Shown: positions 9,838 to 20,688, numbered from the stretch's first letter. The stretch is DNA of 64,000 nucleotides from Dickeya undicola (GCF_000784735.1 NZ_JSYG01000017.1:1-64000); one strand, 5' to 3'. Made by a program: numbers and translations. Notes: generated by a model not told the origin, from the letters alone.

Positions 9838-9960
9838 CTAGCTGAAGAAACTGATAAATGCAGCGCACAGCACGGCCGCAATCGCAGTTTGCGATGAGTG
9901 ACCCACCGCACTGCTGATTTCAGCGCCGTGCGTCACGGCAGAAAAAATGGATTCCAGCAT
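9838..9960 (-). CDS. yshB: YshB-like small membrane protein
   Basis: A 40-aa frame beginning MLESIFSAVTHGAEISS and ending in the hydrophobic segment TAIAAVLCAAFISFFS. It resembles E. coli YshB (36 aa, MLESI start, TAVAAVLCAA core) and lies in the same place, between hemN and glnG. A GGAGAGG ribosome-binding site sits just before the ATG. YshB is a membrane small protein; in Salmonella it has been linked to intracellular survival, and its role here is unknown. Confidence 0.85.
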   Translation of the reverse strand: MLESIFSAVTHGAEISSAVGHSSQTAIAAVLCAAFISFFS

Positions 9961-10106
9961 GGTTACCCTCTCCAGTCAGCGACATGATCATACTGCTGGC
10001 GCGGCGCAAGTAAAGTATAAAATAGCGGCAAATTTGTACGTTACATCGTACTTTTTATCACCGCTACAAGGTAATGATTGATGGTGGATAACACGATAAA
10101 TTCGCG

Positions 10107-11519
10107 TTATTCCATGCCCAATTCTTTCAGTTTACGTGTCAGGGTATTTCGCCCCCAGCCGAGTAGCCTTGCGGCCTCCTGTTTGTGCCCTTGTGTATGG
10201 CGTAACGCCGTTGTCAGCAGCGTGCGTTCCATTTCTGGTTGCGCTTCAGCCAGCAGGTTTTGATGACCGGATCGCAGCGCCCGATCGGCCCACTGTGCCA
10301 GCAGCGTCGCCCAGCTGTCGGGCATGACATGCACGGTGGCGTCCGGCGCGGTGGTTTCAAACAGTTCCGGCGGCAGATCCTGAATCAAGACTTCCTGTCC
10401 AGCGGCCATTACGGTCAGCCAGCGGCAGGTATTTTCCAACTGACGCACGTTGCCCGGCCAGGGCAGACGGGTGAGCGCCGCTTCGGTTTCCGGATGCAGG
10501 TTTTTCGGTTCGACACCCAGTTCTTTAGCCGTTGCCTGCAAGAAATAACGCGCCAGACGCGGAATATCTTCCCGACGCTCACGCAGTGGCGGCAAATGGA
10601 CTCGAATTACGTTCAGACGGTGGAACAGGTCTTCGCGGAATTTACCTTCCTGAACCCGTAATTCCAGATTCTGGTGGGTGGCGGCGATAATACGCACGTC
10701 CACCTTCACTGCGGCATAGCCGCCGACGCGATAGAACTGACCATCGGCCAGTACGCGCAGCAGGCGGGTTTGCACATCCAGCGGCATGTCGCCGATTTCA
10801 TCAAGAAACAGCGTGCCGCCGTCAGCCTGTTCAAAACGGCCTTGTCGAATCTGATTAGCACCGGTAAATGCGCCTTTCTCATGACCAAACAGTTCCGATT
10901 CAATCAGATCTTTGGGAATAGCCGCCATATTCAGCGCGATAAATGGCGCTTTGGCCCGCGGGCTATGGCGGTGCAGCGCATGGGCGACCAGTTCTTTACC
11001 GGTGCCGGATTCGCCATTGATCAGCACGCTGATCGACGAACGGGAAAGCCGCCCGATAATCCTGAACACGTCCTGCATGGCTGGCGCTTCGCCGATAATG
11101 TCGGTAGTCGGCCCGCTAATCGGCTGACTGCGCACCGGTTGTTGCTGTTCCATATAATGACTGATGGCGCGTTCAACCAGCGCCACGGCTTCGTCGATAT
11201 CAAACGGTTTGGGCAGGTAATCGAACGCCCCTTGCTGATAGGCGCTGACTGCTGCGTCCAGGTCGGAATGGGCTGTCATAATGATGACTGGCAGCATCGG
11301 GTGGCGCTGTTTAATCTGCTGTAACAACGCCAATCCGTCCATACCGGGCATCCGGATATCGGACAGCAGGACATCCGGTGTTTGGGTGGTCAGCGCATTT
11401 AATGCCTGAGTGCCGTTGTCAAAGGTTGCGCAGGTTAAGCCCGCCCCGGTAAGCGCACGTTCAAGCACCCAACGGATGGAGCTATCGTCATCGACAATCC
11501 AGACTATCCCTCGTTGCAT
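10107..11519 (-). CDS. glnG: NtrC (GlnG), sigma-54-dependent nitrogen response regulator
   Basis: Activates glnA and other nitrogen genes from enhancer-like sites when phosphorylated by NtrB. The 470-aa protein has a receiver domain with phospho-acceptor D54 (LLSDIRMPG), an AAA+ domain with Walker A GESGTGKE and the sigma-54 contact loop GAFTGA, and a C-terminal Fis-type helix-turn-helix ([19 protein letters not shown]). ATG 11519 matches the family start [12 protein letters not shown]; an upstream extension to 11576 overlaps glnL. It follows glnL by 8 nt in the glnA-glnL-glnG operon. Confidence 0.97.
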   Translation of the reverse strand: MQRGIVWIVDDDSSIRWVLERALTGAGLTCATFDNGTQALNALTTQTPDVLLSDIRMPGMDGLALLQQIKQRHPMLPVIIMTAHSDLDAAVSAYQQGAFDYLPKPFDIDEAVALVERAISHYMEQQQPVRSQPISGPTTDIIGEAPAMQDVFRIIGRLSRSSISVLINGESGTGKELVAHALHRHSPRAKAPFIALNMAAIPKDLIESELFGHEKGAFTGANQIRQGRFEQADGGTLFLDEIGDMPLDVQTRLLRVLADGQFYRVGGYAAVKVDVRIIAATHQNLELRVQEGKFREDLFHRLNVIRVHLPPLRERREDIPRLARYFLQATAKELGVEPKNLHPETEAALTRLPWPGNVRQLENTCRWLTVMAAGQEVLIQDLPPELFETTAPDATVHVMPDSWATLLAQWADRALRSGHQNLLAEAQPEMERTLLTTALRHTQGHKQEAARLLGWGRNTLTRKLKELGME

Positions 11520-11527
11520 CGTGAACC

Positions 11528-12577
11528 TCACTGGCGAATAGGCAGATAAACCGAGAATTCGGTATGACCTGGCCAACTGTTAAATTCAATTTTTCCGGAA
11601 TGTTGATCGATAAGGTTACGGGCAATCGACAAACCCAGCCCGGTGCCACCTTCGCGGCCGCTCACCATCGGATAGAACAGCGTATCTTGCAGATGAGCAG
11701 GCACGCCGGGACCATCGTCTTCAATATCGATACGGGCGACCAGACGGTAACGCACGCCATGCAGCGTCAACTGAAATGCCGTGCGGGTACGAATGGTGAT
11801 GGTGCCGCCTTCTTCACCCAGCGCCTGCATGGCATTACGGGTGATGTTCAGCAGCACTTGTTCTATCTGGTCTGGGTCGTGCATCAGTTCCGGCAGGCTG
11901 GGGTCGTAGTCACGCACCAGCGTCACGTTGTCCGCTTTTTCCATCGACACCAACTGGAATACACGTTCGGCTACTTGATGAATACTTTGCGTGACGTGCA
12001 GGCCGGGCTGTTGCGGGCCAAGTAGACGGTCAACCAGGTTACGCAAGCGATCAGCCTGTTCGATAATGACCTTGGTGTATTCCATCAGCGCCGGGTCCGG
12101 CAATGCTTTGGACAGTAACTGTGCTGCACCGCGCAAGCCGCCGAGCGGGTTCTTGATTTCATGCGCCAGACCGCGTACCAGATCGCGTGCTGCCTGTTGT
12201 TGAGCGTGTTGCAGTTGTTCCTGGCTGAGGCGGCGTTGGTTGTCCATCGGTGCCATTTCCAGCAGGATAAAATCATGCTGGATGCGCTGTGCTGTCAGCG
12301 ACATGATATGCGCCCGGCCATCCACCACGATGGTGACTTCGTTATCGGTGAAGCCTTGTCCTGAGTCGAGGCTTTCCCGCATCAGGTCGAGATTCAGTGA
12401 AAAGTAACCGAGCAGCTCCGGCAGTGGCGTTCCAGAGAGCTTGCGTGAGCTTTGGGCCAGAAGTTGTTGCGCCGCTGGGTTGGAATAGTGAATAGCTAGA
12501 TCTTTATCTAGCAATAAGATGCTGTTTATTAAAGAATTAAGGATCTGCCCAGCATCGGGCAGCGTGCCTGTTGCCAT
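11528..12577 (-). CDS. glnL: NtrB (GlnL), nitrogen sensor histidine kinase/phosphatase
   Basis: Cytoplasmic two-component sensor that phosphorylates NtrC when nitrogen is limiting and dephosphorylates it when PII protein binds. The 349-aa product equals the E. coli length. It has an N-terminal PAS domain (about residues 10-100), phospho-accepting H139 in [12 protein letters not shown], and ATPase boxes N (ITRNAMQAL), G1 (DDGPGVP) and G2 (GGTGLGLSI). No membrane segment is present. An NtrC-type palindrome lies just upstream of the start, consistent with autoregulation. Confidence 0.97.
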   Translation of the reverse strand: MATGTLPDAGQILNSLINSILLLDKDLAIHYSNPAAQQLLAQSSRKLSGTPLPELLGYFSLNLDLMRESLDSGQGFTDNEVTIVVDGRAHIMSLTAQRIQHDFILLEMAPMDNQRRLSQEQLQHAQQQAARDLVRGLAHEIKNPLGGLRGAAQLLSKALPDPALMEYTKVIIEQADRLRNLVDRLLGPQQPGLHVTQSIHQVAERVFQLVSMEKADNVTLVRDYDPSLPELMHDPDQIEQVLLNITRNAMQALGEEGGTITIRTRTAFQLTLHGVRYRLVARIDIEDDGPGVPAHLQDTLFYPMVSGREGGTGLGLSIARNLIDQHSGKIEFNSWPGHTEFSVYLPIRQ

Positions 12578-12590
12578 AACGCAGACTCCC

Positions 12591-12606
12591 GCACCATTTT
12601 AGTGCA
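12591..12606. promoter_or_regulatory. NtrC-binding site at the glnL promoter
   Basis: Read on the minus strand this is TGCACTAAAATGGTGC, an excellent match to the NtrC consensus TGCACY-N5-RGTGCA. It lies 13-29 nt before the glnL start, where NtrC represses the internal glnL promoter in E. coli. Confidence 0.8.
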
Positions 12607-12654
12607 CACTATTCTGGATTGTAGTTTAAGTAGCAACTGTAAGATGTATTGTGG

Positions 12655-12681
12655 AGAAAAAAGCCCATCCGAAGATGGGCT
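12655..12681 (-). terminator. Terminator after glnA
   Basis: On the minus strand, AGCCCATC-TTCG-GATGGGCT is followed by six T. It sits about 100 nt after the glnA stop and separates glnA from glnLG; partial read-through is expected from E. coli. The roughly 125 nt between it and glnA is the glnA 3' UTR. Confidence 0.85.
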
Positions 12682-12781
12682 GAAAAGTTTCCACGGCAAC
12701 AAAAATAAACATAAAAAGAAAACAGTTATCGGACGGCAAGGTGAACATCATTTTCTTGGTCCTGCCGTCCAAGCGCAGGGA

Positions 12782-14191
12782 TTACACGCTGTAGTACAGT
12801 TCGAACTCAACCGGGTGCGGCGTCATGCGAACACGGTCGTTTTCAGCGATACGCAGTTCGATGTAAGCATCGATCGCGTCGTCGGTGAATACGCCGCCGC
12901 GGGTCAGGAATTCGCGGTCTGCATTCAGGGCGTTCAGCGCTTCTTCCAGAGAGCCTGCTACGGTCGGGATCTCTTTCGCTTCTTCTGGCGGCAAATCGTA
13001 CAGGTTCTTGTCCATCGCATCGCCTGGGTGGATCTTGTTGATGATGCCATCGAGGCCAGCCATCAGCAGTGCAGCGAAGCACAGGTACGGGTTAGCAGCC
13101 GGGTCCGGGAAGCGCACTTCGATACGGCGTGCTTTCGGGCTGGATACCACCGGAATACGGATAGAGGCAGAACGGTTACGGGCAGAGTAAGCCAGCATGA
13201 CCGGTGCTTCGTAACCCGGAACCAGACGTTTGTAGGAGTTGGTGGTCGGGTTGGACAGCGCGTTGATAGCTTTAGCGTGCTTGATCACACCGCCGATGTA
13301 GTACAGCGCGGTTTCAGACAGGCCGCCGTATTTGTCGCCGGAGAACAGGTTGGCACCGTCTTTAGCCAGAGACATGTGGCAGTGCATACCGGAACCGTTA
13401 TCACCGAACATCGGTTTCGGCATGAAGGTTGCGGTTTTGCCGAAGGCGTGCGCCACGTTGTGCACGACATATTTGTAGATCTGGATTTCGTCGGCTTTCT
13501 TGGTCATGGTGTTGAAGCGGGTAGCCACTTCGTTCTGACCGGCGGTTGCCACTTCGTGGTGGTGAGCTTCAACTACCAGGCCCATCTGCTCCATGGTCAG
13601 ACACATGGCGGAACGCAGATCCTGCGCAGAGTCTACCGGCGGAACCGGGAAGTAACCGCCTTTTACTGCCGGACGGTGGCCTTTGTTGCCGCCTTCGTAT
13701 TTGGTGCTGGAGTTCCAGGCACCTTCGATGTCGTCGATAGCAACATGAGAACCGGAGATGTTGCTGCCAAAACGAACGTCGTCGAACAGGAAGAATTCTG
13801 GCTCAGGCCCGAACAGTACGGTGTCGGCGATGCCAGAAGAACGCAGGAAGTCTTCTGCGCGCTTGGCGATGGAACGCGGGTCGCGGTCGTAGCCCTGCAT
13901 GGTGCCCGGTTCCAGGATGTCACAACGGATGATCAGGGTCGATTCTTCGAAGAACGGATCCAGAACCGCAGTAGTCGCGTCCGGCATTAACACCATGTCG
14001 GATTCGTTGATACCTTTCCAGCCGCCAATCGAGGAACCATCAAACATTTTGCCGTCTTCGAAGAAGTCAGCATTAACCTGGTGGGCCGGAATAGTGACGT
14101 GCTGCTCTTTACCTTTGGTGTCCGTGAAGCGAAGGTCAACAAACTTCACCTCATGTTCATTCAGCATCGTCAAAACGTGTTCTACTGACAT
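12782..14191 (-). CDS. glnA: Glutamine synthetase, type I
   Basis: Makes glutamine from glutamate, ammonia and ATP as a dodecamer; it is the central nitrogen-assimilation enzyme. The 469-aa product equals the E. coli length. It shows [10 protein letters not shown] (latch/Asp loop), [14 protein letters not shown] (active site) and NRSASIRIP. The adenylylation tyrosine is in NLYDLPPEE (Y398 counting Met, Y397 in standard numbering), so GlnE-type control should apply. ATG 14191 gives the conserved start [17 protein letters not shown]. It is under a sigma-54 promoter with upstream NtrC sites. Confidence 0.98.
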   Translation of the reverse strand: MSVEHVLTMLNEHEVKFVDLRFTDTKGKEQHVTIPAHQVNADFFEDGKMFDGSSIGGWKGINESDMVLMPDATTAVLDPFFEESTLIIRCDILEPGTMQGYDRDPRSIAKRAEDFLRSSGIADTVLFGPEPEFFLFDDVRFGSNISGSHVAIDDIEGAWNSSTKYEGGNKGHRPAVKGGYFPVPPVDSAQDLRSAMCLTMEQMGLVVEAHHHEVATAGQNEVATRFNTMTKKADEIQIYKYVVHNVAHAFGKTATFMPKPMFGDNGSGMHCHMSLAKDGANLFSGDKYGGLSETALYYIGGVIKHAKAINALSNPTTNSYKRLVPGYEAPVMLAYSARNRSASIRIPVVSSPKARRIEVRFPDPAANPYLCFAALLMAGLDGIINKIHPGDAMDKNLYDLPPEEAKEIPTVAGSLEEALNALNADREFLTRGGVFTDDAIDAYIELRIAENDRVRMTPHPVEFELYYSV

Positions 14192-14270
14192 ACTTGGTTC
14201 TCCCGATTGTGTCATTTATCGTCGTGGAACGAATATCGTTGTGGAATGATGTTGTTACCGTACAAAGGTT

Positions 14271-14289
14271 ATAGCTAAAACTGTGCCAA
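14271..14289 (-). promoter_or_regulatory. Sigma-54 promoter of glnA
   Basis: The minus strand reads TTGGCACAGTTTTAGCTAT, with GG and GC separated by 10 nt, fitting TTGGCAC-N5-TTGC with one change. It lies about 80-98 nt before the glnA start and corresponds to glnAp2 of E. coli. Confidence 0.82.
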
Positions 14290-14363
14290 CTTTTATGAAT
14301 GGTTCTAACAGGCATTCCTGCTGGTTTTTTGTGTCCTTCTCCACTGCACCAAGATAGTTAAAC

Positions 14364-14410
14364 GCACTAATGTGGTGCACCATTTTGGTGTGATTGCACT
14401 CAATTGGTGC
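14364..14410. promoter_or_regulatory. Cluster of three NtrC-type sites upstream of glnA
   Basis: Three dyads of the TGCAC-N5/6-GTGC type are seen: GCACTAATGTGGTGC (14364-14378), TGCACCATTTTGGTG (14376-14390) and TGCACTCAATTGGTGC (14395-14410). The first and second overlap. They lie roughly 75-140 nt upstream of the sigma-54 promoter, the expected distance for an NtrC enhancer. The rest of the 14192-14566 gap holds the typA promoter region, with a TACAAT -10 candidate at 14527-14532. Confidence 0.75.
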
Positions 14411-14566
14411 TCTCTCGTTTAAGGAGTGCTGCTTTATTGCACCGTGAAAGGGATCACAGACCCGTAATTCGCAGGTTGTTTGTGGAAGATGATTGTGATC
14501 TTGTTCAGTCGCTCGATTAATACGTGTACAATAGCGCGCTATTTCTAAAATGCCTGAGGCAAAGCT

Positions 14567-16390
14567 GTGATCGAAAATTTGCGTAACATCGCTATTATTG
14601 CGCACGTTGACCATGGAAAAACAACCCTGGTTGACAAGCTGCTGCAACAGTCCGGTACGTTGGGTGAGCGTAACGAAGCCACCGAACGTGTTATGGACTC
14701 CAATGATTTGGAAAAAGAGCGCGGAATTACCATCCTCGCCAAAAACACCGCCATCAACTGGAACGACTACCGCATCAACATCGTGGATACCCCAGGACAC
14801 GCCGACTTCGGCGGCGAGGTAGAGCGAGTGATGTCCATGGTGGACTCTGTACTGCTGCTGGTCGACGCGATGGACGGCCCGATGCCGCAGACGCGTTTCG
14901 TGACCCAGAAAGCTTTTGCCTATGGCCTGAAGCCGATCGTTGTCATTAATAAGGTTGACCGCCCCGGCGCGCGTCCTGACTGGGTTGTCGATCAGGTTTT
15001 CGACCTGTTTGTGAACCTGGGTGCCACCGATGAGCAACTGGACTTCCCGATCGTTTATGCGTCCGCACTGAACGGTATCGCCGGTCTGGATCATAACGAC
15101 ATGGCGGAAGACATGACGCCGCTGTTCGAAGCCATCGTGAAGCACGTTGAAGCGCCGAACGTTGACCTTAACGGCCCGTTCCAGATGCAGATCTCCCAGC
15201 TGGATTACAACAACTATGTTGGCGTTATCGGCATTGGCCGCATTAAACGCGGCGTGGTGAAACCGAACCAACAGGTCAGCATCATCGACAGCGAAGGTAA
15301 GGTACGTAACGGTAAAGTTAACCAGGTGCTGGGCCATCTGGGTCTGCAGCGTATCGAAAGCTCACTGGCTGAAGCTGGCGACATCATCGCCATCACCGGT
15401 CTGGGCGAGCTGAACATTTCCGACACTATCTGCGAAACATCTTGTGTGGAAGCGTTACCGGCACTGTCGGTGGATGAACCGACCGTTACCATGTATTTCT
15501 GCGTTAACACCTCGCCGTTCTGCGGCAAGGAAGGCAAATACGTCACGTCTCGTCAGATTCTGGACCGCCTGCGCAAAGAACTGGTGCACAACGTGGCGCT
15601 GCGTGTGGAAGAAACGGAAGACCCGGACGCGTTCCGTGTATCCGGCCGTGGTGAATTGCACCTGTCTGTACTGATCGAGAACATGCGTCGTGAAGGTTTC
15701 GAACTGGCGGTATCTCGCCCGAAAGTTATCTTCCGTACCATTGATGGTCGTCGTCAGGAGCCGTTCGAGCAGGTGACCGTGGATATCGAAGAGCAACATC
15801 AAGGCTCGGTGATGGAAGCGTTGGGTCTGCGCAAAGGCGAAATGCGTGACATGATTCCGGACGGCAAAGGTCGCGTGCGTCTGGATTACGTGATCCCAAG
15901 CCGTGGTCTGATCGGCTTCCGTACCGAATTCATGACCATGACCTCCGGGACCGGTCTGCTGTACTCCACCTTCAGTCACTACGATGACATCCGTCCGGGT
16001 GAAATCGGTCAGCGTCAGAACGGCGTACTGATCTCCAACGGTCAGGGTAAAGCGGTTGCCTATGCTCTGTTCAGCTTGCAGGACCGCGGTAAGCTGTTCC
16101 TGGGCCACGGTGCTGAAGTGTATGAAGGCCAGATCATCGGTATTCATACCCGTTCCAACGACCTGACGGTTAACTGCCTGACCGGTAAGAAGCTGACCAA
16201 CATGCGTGCTTCCGGTACTGACGAAGCGACCGTGCTGGTGCCAGCGGTGAAAATGTCACTGGAGCAGGCACTGGAGTTCATCGATGACGATGAACTGGTT
16301 GAAGTGACGCCGACCTCTATCCGTCTGCGTAAACGTCACCTGACGGAAAACGATCGTCGTCGCGCCAGCCGCAGCGCAAAAGAAGAGTAA
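14567..16390 (+). CDS. typA: TypA/BipA, ribosome-associated translational GTPase
   Basis: EF-G-like GTPase that acts in 50S subunit assembly and in stress and low-temperature adaptation. The 607-aa product equals the E. coli length. GTPase motifs are [10 protein letters not shown] (G1), ERGITI (G2 region), [10 protein letters not shown] (G3) and [11 protein letters not shown] (G4); the C-terminal part carries the BipA-specific domain. The start is GTG at 14567, giving [20 protein letters not shown]. It is divergent from glnA, as in E. coli, and ends at a strong terminator. Confidence 0.97.
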   Translation: MIENLRNIAIIAHVDHGKTTLVDKLLQQSGTLGERNEATERVMDSNDLEKERGITILAKNTAINWNDYRINIVDTPGHADFGGEVERVMSMVDSVLLLVDAMDGPMPQTRFVTQKAFAYGLKPIVVINKVDRPGARPDWVVDQVFDLFVNLGATDEQLDFPIVYASALNGIAGLDHNDMAEDMTPLFEAIVKHVEAPNVDLNGPFQMQISQLDYNNYVGVIGIGRIKRGVVKPNQQVSIIDSEGKVRNGKVNQVLGHLGLQRIESSLAEAGDIIAITGLGELNISDTICETSCVEALPALSVDEPTVTMYFCVNTSPFCGKEGKYVTSRQILDRLRKELVHNVALRVEETEDPDAFRVSGRGELHLSVLIENMRREGFELAVSRPKVIFRTIDGRRQEPFEQVTVDIEEQHQGSVMEALGLRKGEMRDMIPDGKGRVRLDYVIPSRGLIGFRTEFMTMTSGTGLLYSTFSHYDDIRPGEIGQRQNGVLISNGQGKAVAYALFSLQDRGKLFLGHGAEVYEGQIIGIHTRSNDLTVNCLTGKKLTNMRASGTDEATVLVPAVKMSLEQALEFIDDDELVEVTPTSIRLRKRHLTENDRRRASRSAKEE

Positions 16391-16441
16391 TTCACTGTTT
16401 TTGAGTGATTTATACTCAAATAAATTGAGTTGCCTTGCGAT

Positions 16442-16471
16442 AAGGCCCCATTTTGGGGCCTTTATTTTTTT
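16442..16471 (+). terminator. Terminator after typA
   Basis: Hairpin AAGGCCCCA-TTTT-GGGGCCTT followed by a T-rich run, about 50 nt after the typA stop. Confidence 0.9.
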
Positions 16472-16603
16472 CTGCGCGTCTGGTATCCGGTCTGGACCGC
16501 ATCTGCACCATTTTTGACCTTATTATGATCCGGCTTATCCTCCCTGTTCAGTACGAATTTTTCTCGCTACAGTGAAAACCTTGCAGGCCAATCTGGAGGA
16601 CAC

Positions 16604-17215
16604 ATGCTGTACATTTTTGATTTGGGTAATGTGGTTATAGATATTGATTTCAATCGTGTTTTAGGGGTATGGAGCACGCTGAGCGGCGCACCGCTGGCGA
16701 CTCTGCGTGAGCGCTTTGTTATGGGGCATACCTTTGAACAGCATGAACGCGGTGAAATCAGCGACGAGGAGTTTGCGTCGCGTTTGAGCCATGAGCTGGG
16801 TATGACGCTCAGTTTTGAACAGTTCTCGACCGGTTGGCAGGCCATTTTCATTGGTGTACGCAAAGATGTGATCGATATCATGCATCGTTTGCGGCAGGAA
16901 GGGCATCGCGTGGTAATACTCTCCAATACCAATCGCTTGCACTGTCAATTCTGGCCGGACGAATATCCGGAAGTTCAGCAAGCTGTAGACCGGCTTTATC
17001 TGTCCCAGGATATCGGCCAGCGTAAACCGGAGACGACAATTTACCAGCATGTTCTGCGTGAAGAAGGCGTTGATGCCCATGACGCACTCTTTTTTGACGA
17101 CAATGCTGCCAATGTGGACGCGGCGAACGCATTAGGTATCCGCTCGATTTTGGTTAGCGATCGGCAGGTCGTGCCGGATTTTTTTGCCAGCCAGGTTTTT
17201 AAGCAGGAGTCGTAA
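16604..17215 (+). CDS. yihX: YihX, HAD-family alpha-glucose-1-phosphate phosphatase
   Basis: Haloacid-dehalogenase-type phosphatase; the E. coli enzyme hydrolyses alpha-D-glucose 1-phosphate. The 203-aa protein has motif I FDLGNVV with nucleophile D6, motif II VILSNTN, a lysine in QRKPE, and motif [12 protein letters not shown] ribosome-binding site (GGAGG) lies 7 nt before the ATG. It is followed after 7 nt by dtd and then fabY, an apparent operon conserved in E. coli. Confidence 0.95.
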   Translation: MLYIFDLGNVVIDIDFNRVLGVWSTLSGAPLATLRERFVMGHTFEQHERGEISDEEFASRLSHELGMTLSFEQFSTGWQAIFIGVRKDVIDIMHRLRQEGHRVVILSNTNRLHCQFWPDEYPEVQQAVDRLYLSQDIGQRKPETTIYQHVLREEGVDAHDALFFDDNAANVDAANALGIRSILVSDRQVVPDFFASQVFKQES

Positions 17216-17222
17216 GGTTGTT

Positions 17223-17660
17223 ATGATCGCATTAATTCAGCGGGTATCCAGCGCAAGTGTGGCGGTAGAGGGTTCGGTAATCGGGGAAATTGATCACGGA
17301 TTGCTGGTATTGCTGGGCGTTGAGCAAGGTGATGACGAACAGAAAGCGGTTCGTTTGTGTGAAAAGGTGATCGGCTATCGGATTTTCAGCGATGACAACG
17401 GCAAGATGAATCTGAACGTTCAGCAAGTCGGCGGTAGTCTGCTGGTGGTGTCGCAGTTTACGCTGGCGGCAGATACACAAAAGGGTATGCGCCCCAGTTT
17501 TTCCCGCGGCGCGGCACCTGCCGAAGCGGATCGGTTGTATCAGTATTTTGTCGGCCAGTGCCAGGAGCACGGGTTAACGACGGAAACCGGTCGTTTTGCT
17601 GCTGACATGAAAGTATCTCTGGTAAATGATGGGCCTGTAACGTTCTGGTTGCAGGTCTAG
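17223..17660 (+). CDS. dtd: D-aminoacyl-tRNA deacylase
   Basis: Removes D-amino acids (and glycine mischarged on tRNA-Ala) from tRNA, a translation proofreading step. The 145-aa product has the E. coli length, with the conserved SQFTLAAD motif and the C-terminal Gly-Pro motif [11 protein letters not shown] that forms the chirality-selective pocket. ATG 17223 starts [13 protein letters not shown], the family N-terminus; the upstream extension would overlap yihX. Middle gene of yihX-dtd-fabY. Confidence 0.97.
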   Translation: MIALIQRVSSASVAVEGSVIGEIDHGLLVLLGVEQGDDEQKAVRLCEKVIGYRIFSDDNGKMNLNVQQVGGSLLVVSQFTLAADTQKGMRPSFSRGAAPAEADRLYQYFVGQCQEHGLTTETGRFAADMKVSLVNDGPVTFWLQV

Positions 17661-17691
17661 CTTGCATTAATAATGCGTGAGAGGGGCGGTT

Positions 17692-18633
17692 ATGTATTAC
17701 CTGAGAGTGCCTGAAAGCGCCGAAGAGCTGGATGCCTATTACCAGTTCCGCTGGGAAATGTTGCGTAAACCACTGCATCAGCCGCTTGGTTCCGAACGGG
17801 ATGCCTATGATGCGCTGGCGCATCATCAAACCATTGTTGACGGGCACGGCAAGCTGGTCGCGGTGGGGCGCCTCTCTATTAATGCCGAGAATGAAGCGTC
17901 GATCCGATTTTTGGCGGTGCATCCTGATACACAGCGTAAAGGCCTGGGAACGCTAATGGCGATGGCGCTGGAGTCGGTGGCGCGCCAGGAAGGCGTGAAA
18001 CGGGTGGTGTGCAGTGCTCGCGAGGATGCGATGGCGTTCTTCTCCCGCCTTGGCTTTGTCAATCAGGGGGAAATCACCACACCGATGACCACGCCGGTAC
18101 GCCACTTTTTGATGATTAAACCAGTGGCGACGCTGGATGACATTCTGCATCGCCCGGACTGGTGTGGTCAGTTACAGCAGGCGTGGTACAACCATATTCC
18201 TCTCAGCGAAAAAATGGGTGTGCGCATCAGTCAGTACACCGGACAAAAATTTATTACCACCATGCCGGAAGCGGGAAATCAGAACCCGCACCATACGCTG
18301 TTCGCCGGTAGTATGTTTTCGCTAGCGACGCTTACCGGGTGGGGGTTGATCTGGCTACTGCTGCGAGAGCGGCAACTGGGTGGCACGATAATTCTGGCTG
18401 ATGCGCATATTCGCTACAGCACACCGGTGACCGGTCGCCCCAGTGCGGTGGCGGACCTGGGGTCGCTGAGCGGTGATCTGGACCGGCTGGCCCGCGGGCG
18501 CAAAGCGCGGGTGCAGTTGCAGGTGGAACTGTTTGGCAACGATAAAAAAGGCGCGGTATTTGAGGGCGTTTACATTGTACTGCCGCCGGATCCAGATGAA
18601 TTACTGGAGCAGGGTGGCTCAGCTATTCGCTAG
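17692..18633 (+). CDS. fabY: FabY (YiiD), acetoacetyl-ACP synthase-type thioesterase/GNAT protein
   Basis: Two-domain protein reported to start fatty-acid synthesis independently of FabH. The 313-aa product has an N-terminal GNAT acetyltransferase domain ([17 protein letters not shown], about residues 80-96) and a C-terminal hotdog thioesterase-like domain ([31 protein letters not shown]). ATG 17692 follows a GAGGGG site; GTG 17677 is an unlikely alternative. Last gene of the yihX-dtd-fabY unit; a terminator follows. Confidence 0.93.
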   Translation: MYYLRVPESAEELDAYYQFRWEMLRKPLHQPLGSERDAYDALAHHQTIVDGHGKLVAVGRLSINAENEASIRFLAVHPDTQRKGLGTLMAMALESVARQEGVKRVVCSAREDAMAFFSRLGFVNQGEITTPMTTPVRHFLMIKPVATLDDILHRPDWCGQLQQAWYNHIPLSEKMGVRISQYTGQKFITTMPEAGNQNPHHTLFAGSMFSLATLTGWGLIWLLLRERQLGGTIILADAHIRYSTPVTGRPSAVADLGSLSGDLDRLARGRKARVQLQVELFGNDKKGAVFEGVYIVLPPDPDELLEQGGSAIR

Positions 18634-18651
18634 CCCATGCATTAGATATAC

Positions 18652-18682
18652 AACAGCCACCATAACGGTGGCTGTTTGTTTT
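18652..18682. terminator. Terminator between fabY and yicH
   Basis: Stem AACAGCCACC / GGTGGCTGTT with a 5-nt loop and a T-rich end. It lies between the convergent fabY and yicH and can serve both. Confidence 0.85.
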
Positions 18683-18700
18683 ATGTCGTTTATTCTGTGT

Positions 18701-20440
18701 TTAAGGCTGTGTGGCTGGCTCGGGTGCAGCCGGTGGCGTCGACATGACGGGGGCACTGTCTGCTACCGTTCCCTGATGCATTGCCTGGCTGATGGTGTGC
18801 CCGGCGCTGTCAATGCCTTGCAACGTACCGCTGAGGGTAGGTTTCAGTGGGCTTGCTGCGTCCAGTCGGCCGTTCAGGTGTAACTGCAAGTTAGTGTTGC
18901 CTGTGGGCGTAGTGGCCGGGGCGGGCCAACCCCAGCGGGTCAAAGCATCAAACGCTACGGCTTTGCCAGTCAGATCCAGTGTAAAAGTTCGGGCTGGCTG
19001 TTGCGCAATCACCGCTTTGGCTTCCAGCAAACCACTTTGGGTAAAGGCGCTCAGGTCCGTCAGTGTGATTTGGTTGTCATTGGCGTTCAACGCCAGCGAC
19101 GGACGGCGAACATCCACCTTATTGAAGGTAGCGTCACTGGCGTTCAGGTTTAACGAACCTTGCCATACGCCCCACTGGTGGTTGCGCGCGAGTAACAGAT
19201 TGTTGCCGAAGCCATCCAGCGCGGTAAGCTGGAAGGGAAACGCCGGATTGATATCGATCAGCAGGTTGTGGTTGGCGCTGAATTTTCGAACCTCCACTTC
19301 CGCCAGCCAGTTGGGTAACGTTTGCTGCCAGCGCTGACGCCAGTCCGTCGGCAGCGTATATTCCATACCGGCCACCACTAACTCATCCAGCGTCAGCCGC
19401 TGATTGCTGCGTAGCCAGTTGCCGTTGGTGCGTAGCAGTCCACCTTCCCAACGGGTCGAGAACTGTTTGATGTTCACGCCCTGCTTTGACAAATCCAGAC
19501 TGACGATCGGGTCGACCAGATGCATGTTGCCATTGACGATATCGGTGGCATTGAATGACAGCGAGCCATCGTCGCTTTGCCAGTCATTCTGTCGAAAAGT
19601 CACGTTTTGCAGGGTGACGTCCAGATCGGTGAATGCCCAGTTTTGCCCTTCGATACGAGCATCGATCAGGTCAAAGCGATTGACGGTTACCGCTGGCAGG
19701 CGGGTTATCGGTTGCCAAAAATCCGCCATCGACTGCTGGGTTTGCAACCGGACATTGCTCAACCGCAGGTTCTTAACGAGCCAGCTGCCATCCTCCGCAC
19801 GGGAAGCATTGCCTGTCAGTTCGCCTCGTGCCACATCGGCACCGAAGTTTTCCAGCGTCAGTTGCTGGTCGTTAAACTGCCCTTGCACCAGAACCTTGCT
19901 GGCAGGCAGGTCGTTGAGGAGTAGAGAATGCACGCTGAGCTGGAATGCGGCCTTCTTACCCAGCAAATAGCCGGGTTCCGGCTGCCACGGGGTAATACCG
20001 CCGGTCACCTGCTCGCCTCGTAAGCGCCAGTCGCCATCTTGTGCATGTAACGCCATGGCTTTCAGTTGCAGAACATCGGCTTCAATCGGCAGTGTAAAAC
20101 CGGTCTGGCCCATGTTGAGCGTGCCGCCCTCCAGCATCAGGCTGGAAAAATGACGCGGATTGGTAATCTGACGCACACTGAATCCCACCGATACGCTTTG
20201 TGCGACCAGGGTAACCGGTTGGTTTTTATGGCCGAAACGAACGTCCAGCAATTGAATGCGTCCAGGGGAGGACCAGTCATGCGCCATCTTTCTGAATGAC
20301 ACCTGGTATTCGGTACGTTGATTAACCCACTGACTGATATGTCTGGCACCCCATTCCGTCTGAGCCAGTACATACAGCACCACCACAGCCAGTAGCGCCA
20401 ATAACAGCAGTGTGAGAAGAAGTTTCCCAATAAATTTCAT
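18701..20440 (-). CDS. yicH: YicH, AsmA-family protein
   Basis: Member of the AsmA/TamB-like group of inner-membrane-anchored periplasmic proteins thought to help lipid transport between membranes. The 579-aa protein has one N-terminal membrane segment (LLLTLLLLALLAVVVLYVLA, residues 7-26); the remainder is beta-rich and periplasmic, ending in a low-complexity Pro/Ala tail. Similar in size to E. coli YicH (569 aa) and, as there, beside xanP. No enzymatic motif is visible. Confidence 0.9.
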   Translation of the reverse strand: MKFIGKLLLTLLLLALLAVVVLYVLAQTEWGARHISQWVNQRTEYQVSFRKMAHDWSSPGRIQLLDVRFGHKNQPVTLVAQSVSVGFSVRQITNPRHFSSLMLEGGTLNMGQTGFTLPIEADVLQLKAMALHAQDGDWRLRGEQVTGGITPWQPEPGYLLGKKAAFQLSVHSLLLNDLPASKVLVQGQFNDQQLTLENFGADVARGELTGNASRAEDGSWLVKNLRLSNVRLQTQQSMADFWQPITRLPAVTVNRFDLIDARIEGQNWAFTDLDVTLQNVTFRQNDWQSDDGSLSFNATDIVNGNMHLVDPIVSLDLSKQGVNIKQFSTRWEGGLLRTNGNWLRSNQRLTLDELVVAGMEYTLPTDWRQRWQQTLPNWLAEVEVRKFSANHNLLIDINPAFPFQLTALDGFGNNLLLARNHQWGVWQGSLNLNASDATFNKVDVRRPSLALNANDNQITLTDLSAFTQSGLLEAKAVIAQQPARTFTLDLTGKAVAFDALTRWGWPAPATTPTGNTNLQLHLNGRLDAASPLKPTLSGTLQGIDSAGHTISQAMHQGTVADSAPVMSTPPAAPEPATQP

Positions 20441-20526
20441 TGCTTAAGTCCGCGCCATTCGCAAGGGATGATCGTGTTATGCCGTAATTATCCAGCCATC
20501 TCAACAGGTAACTTATTACAGACAAT

Positions 20527-20688
20527 AAATAAGGGCCGATGTTATACCCGTTATACTTCAAGTTGCAGGTGCGTTGGCTGCGCTCAGTCACCCGAATCAC
20601 TTACCTGAGTAAGCTCATCGGGACTCCTTCCCTTGCCACCTGCCTGAAACTCGAATTATTTAGGGTATACCGCCATCGGCCCTTATTA
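20527..20688. repeat. ERIC-like imperfect palindrome inside a larger inverted repeat
   Basis: The outer arms are perfect: ATAAGGGCCGAT at 20529-20540 and ATCGGCCCTTAT at 20675-20686. Inside, TATACCC and GGGTATA arms flank CTTCAAGTTGCAGGTG and CACCTGCCTGAAACTCG, with the centre CGCTCAGTCACCCGAAT and CTTACCTGAGTAAGCTC resembling ERIC repeats. The RNA would fold into one long hairpin between xanP and yicH. A copy of its arm recurs at 42928 and 55027. Confidence 0.75.

Noticed and set aside
12602-13990. A long open frame opposite glnA
   Set aside because: A shadow of glnA codon bias; its translation is His/Arg/Val-rich and resembles no family, and glnA is certain.
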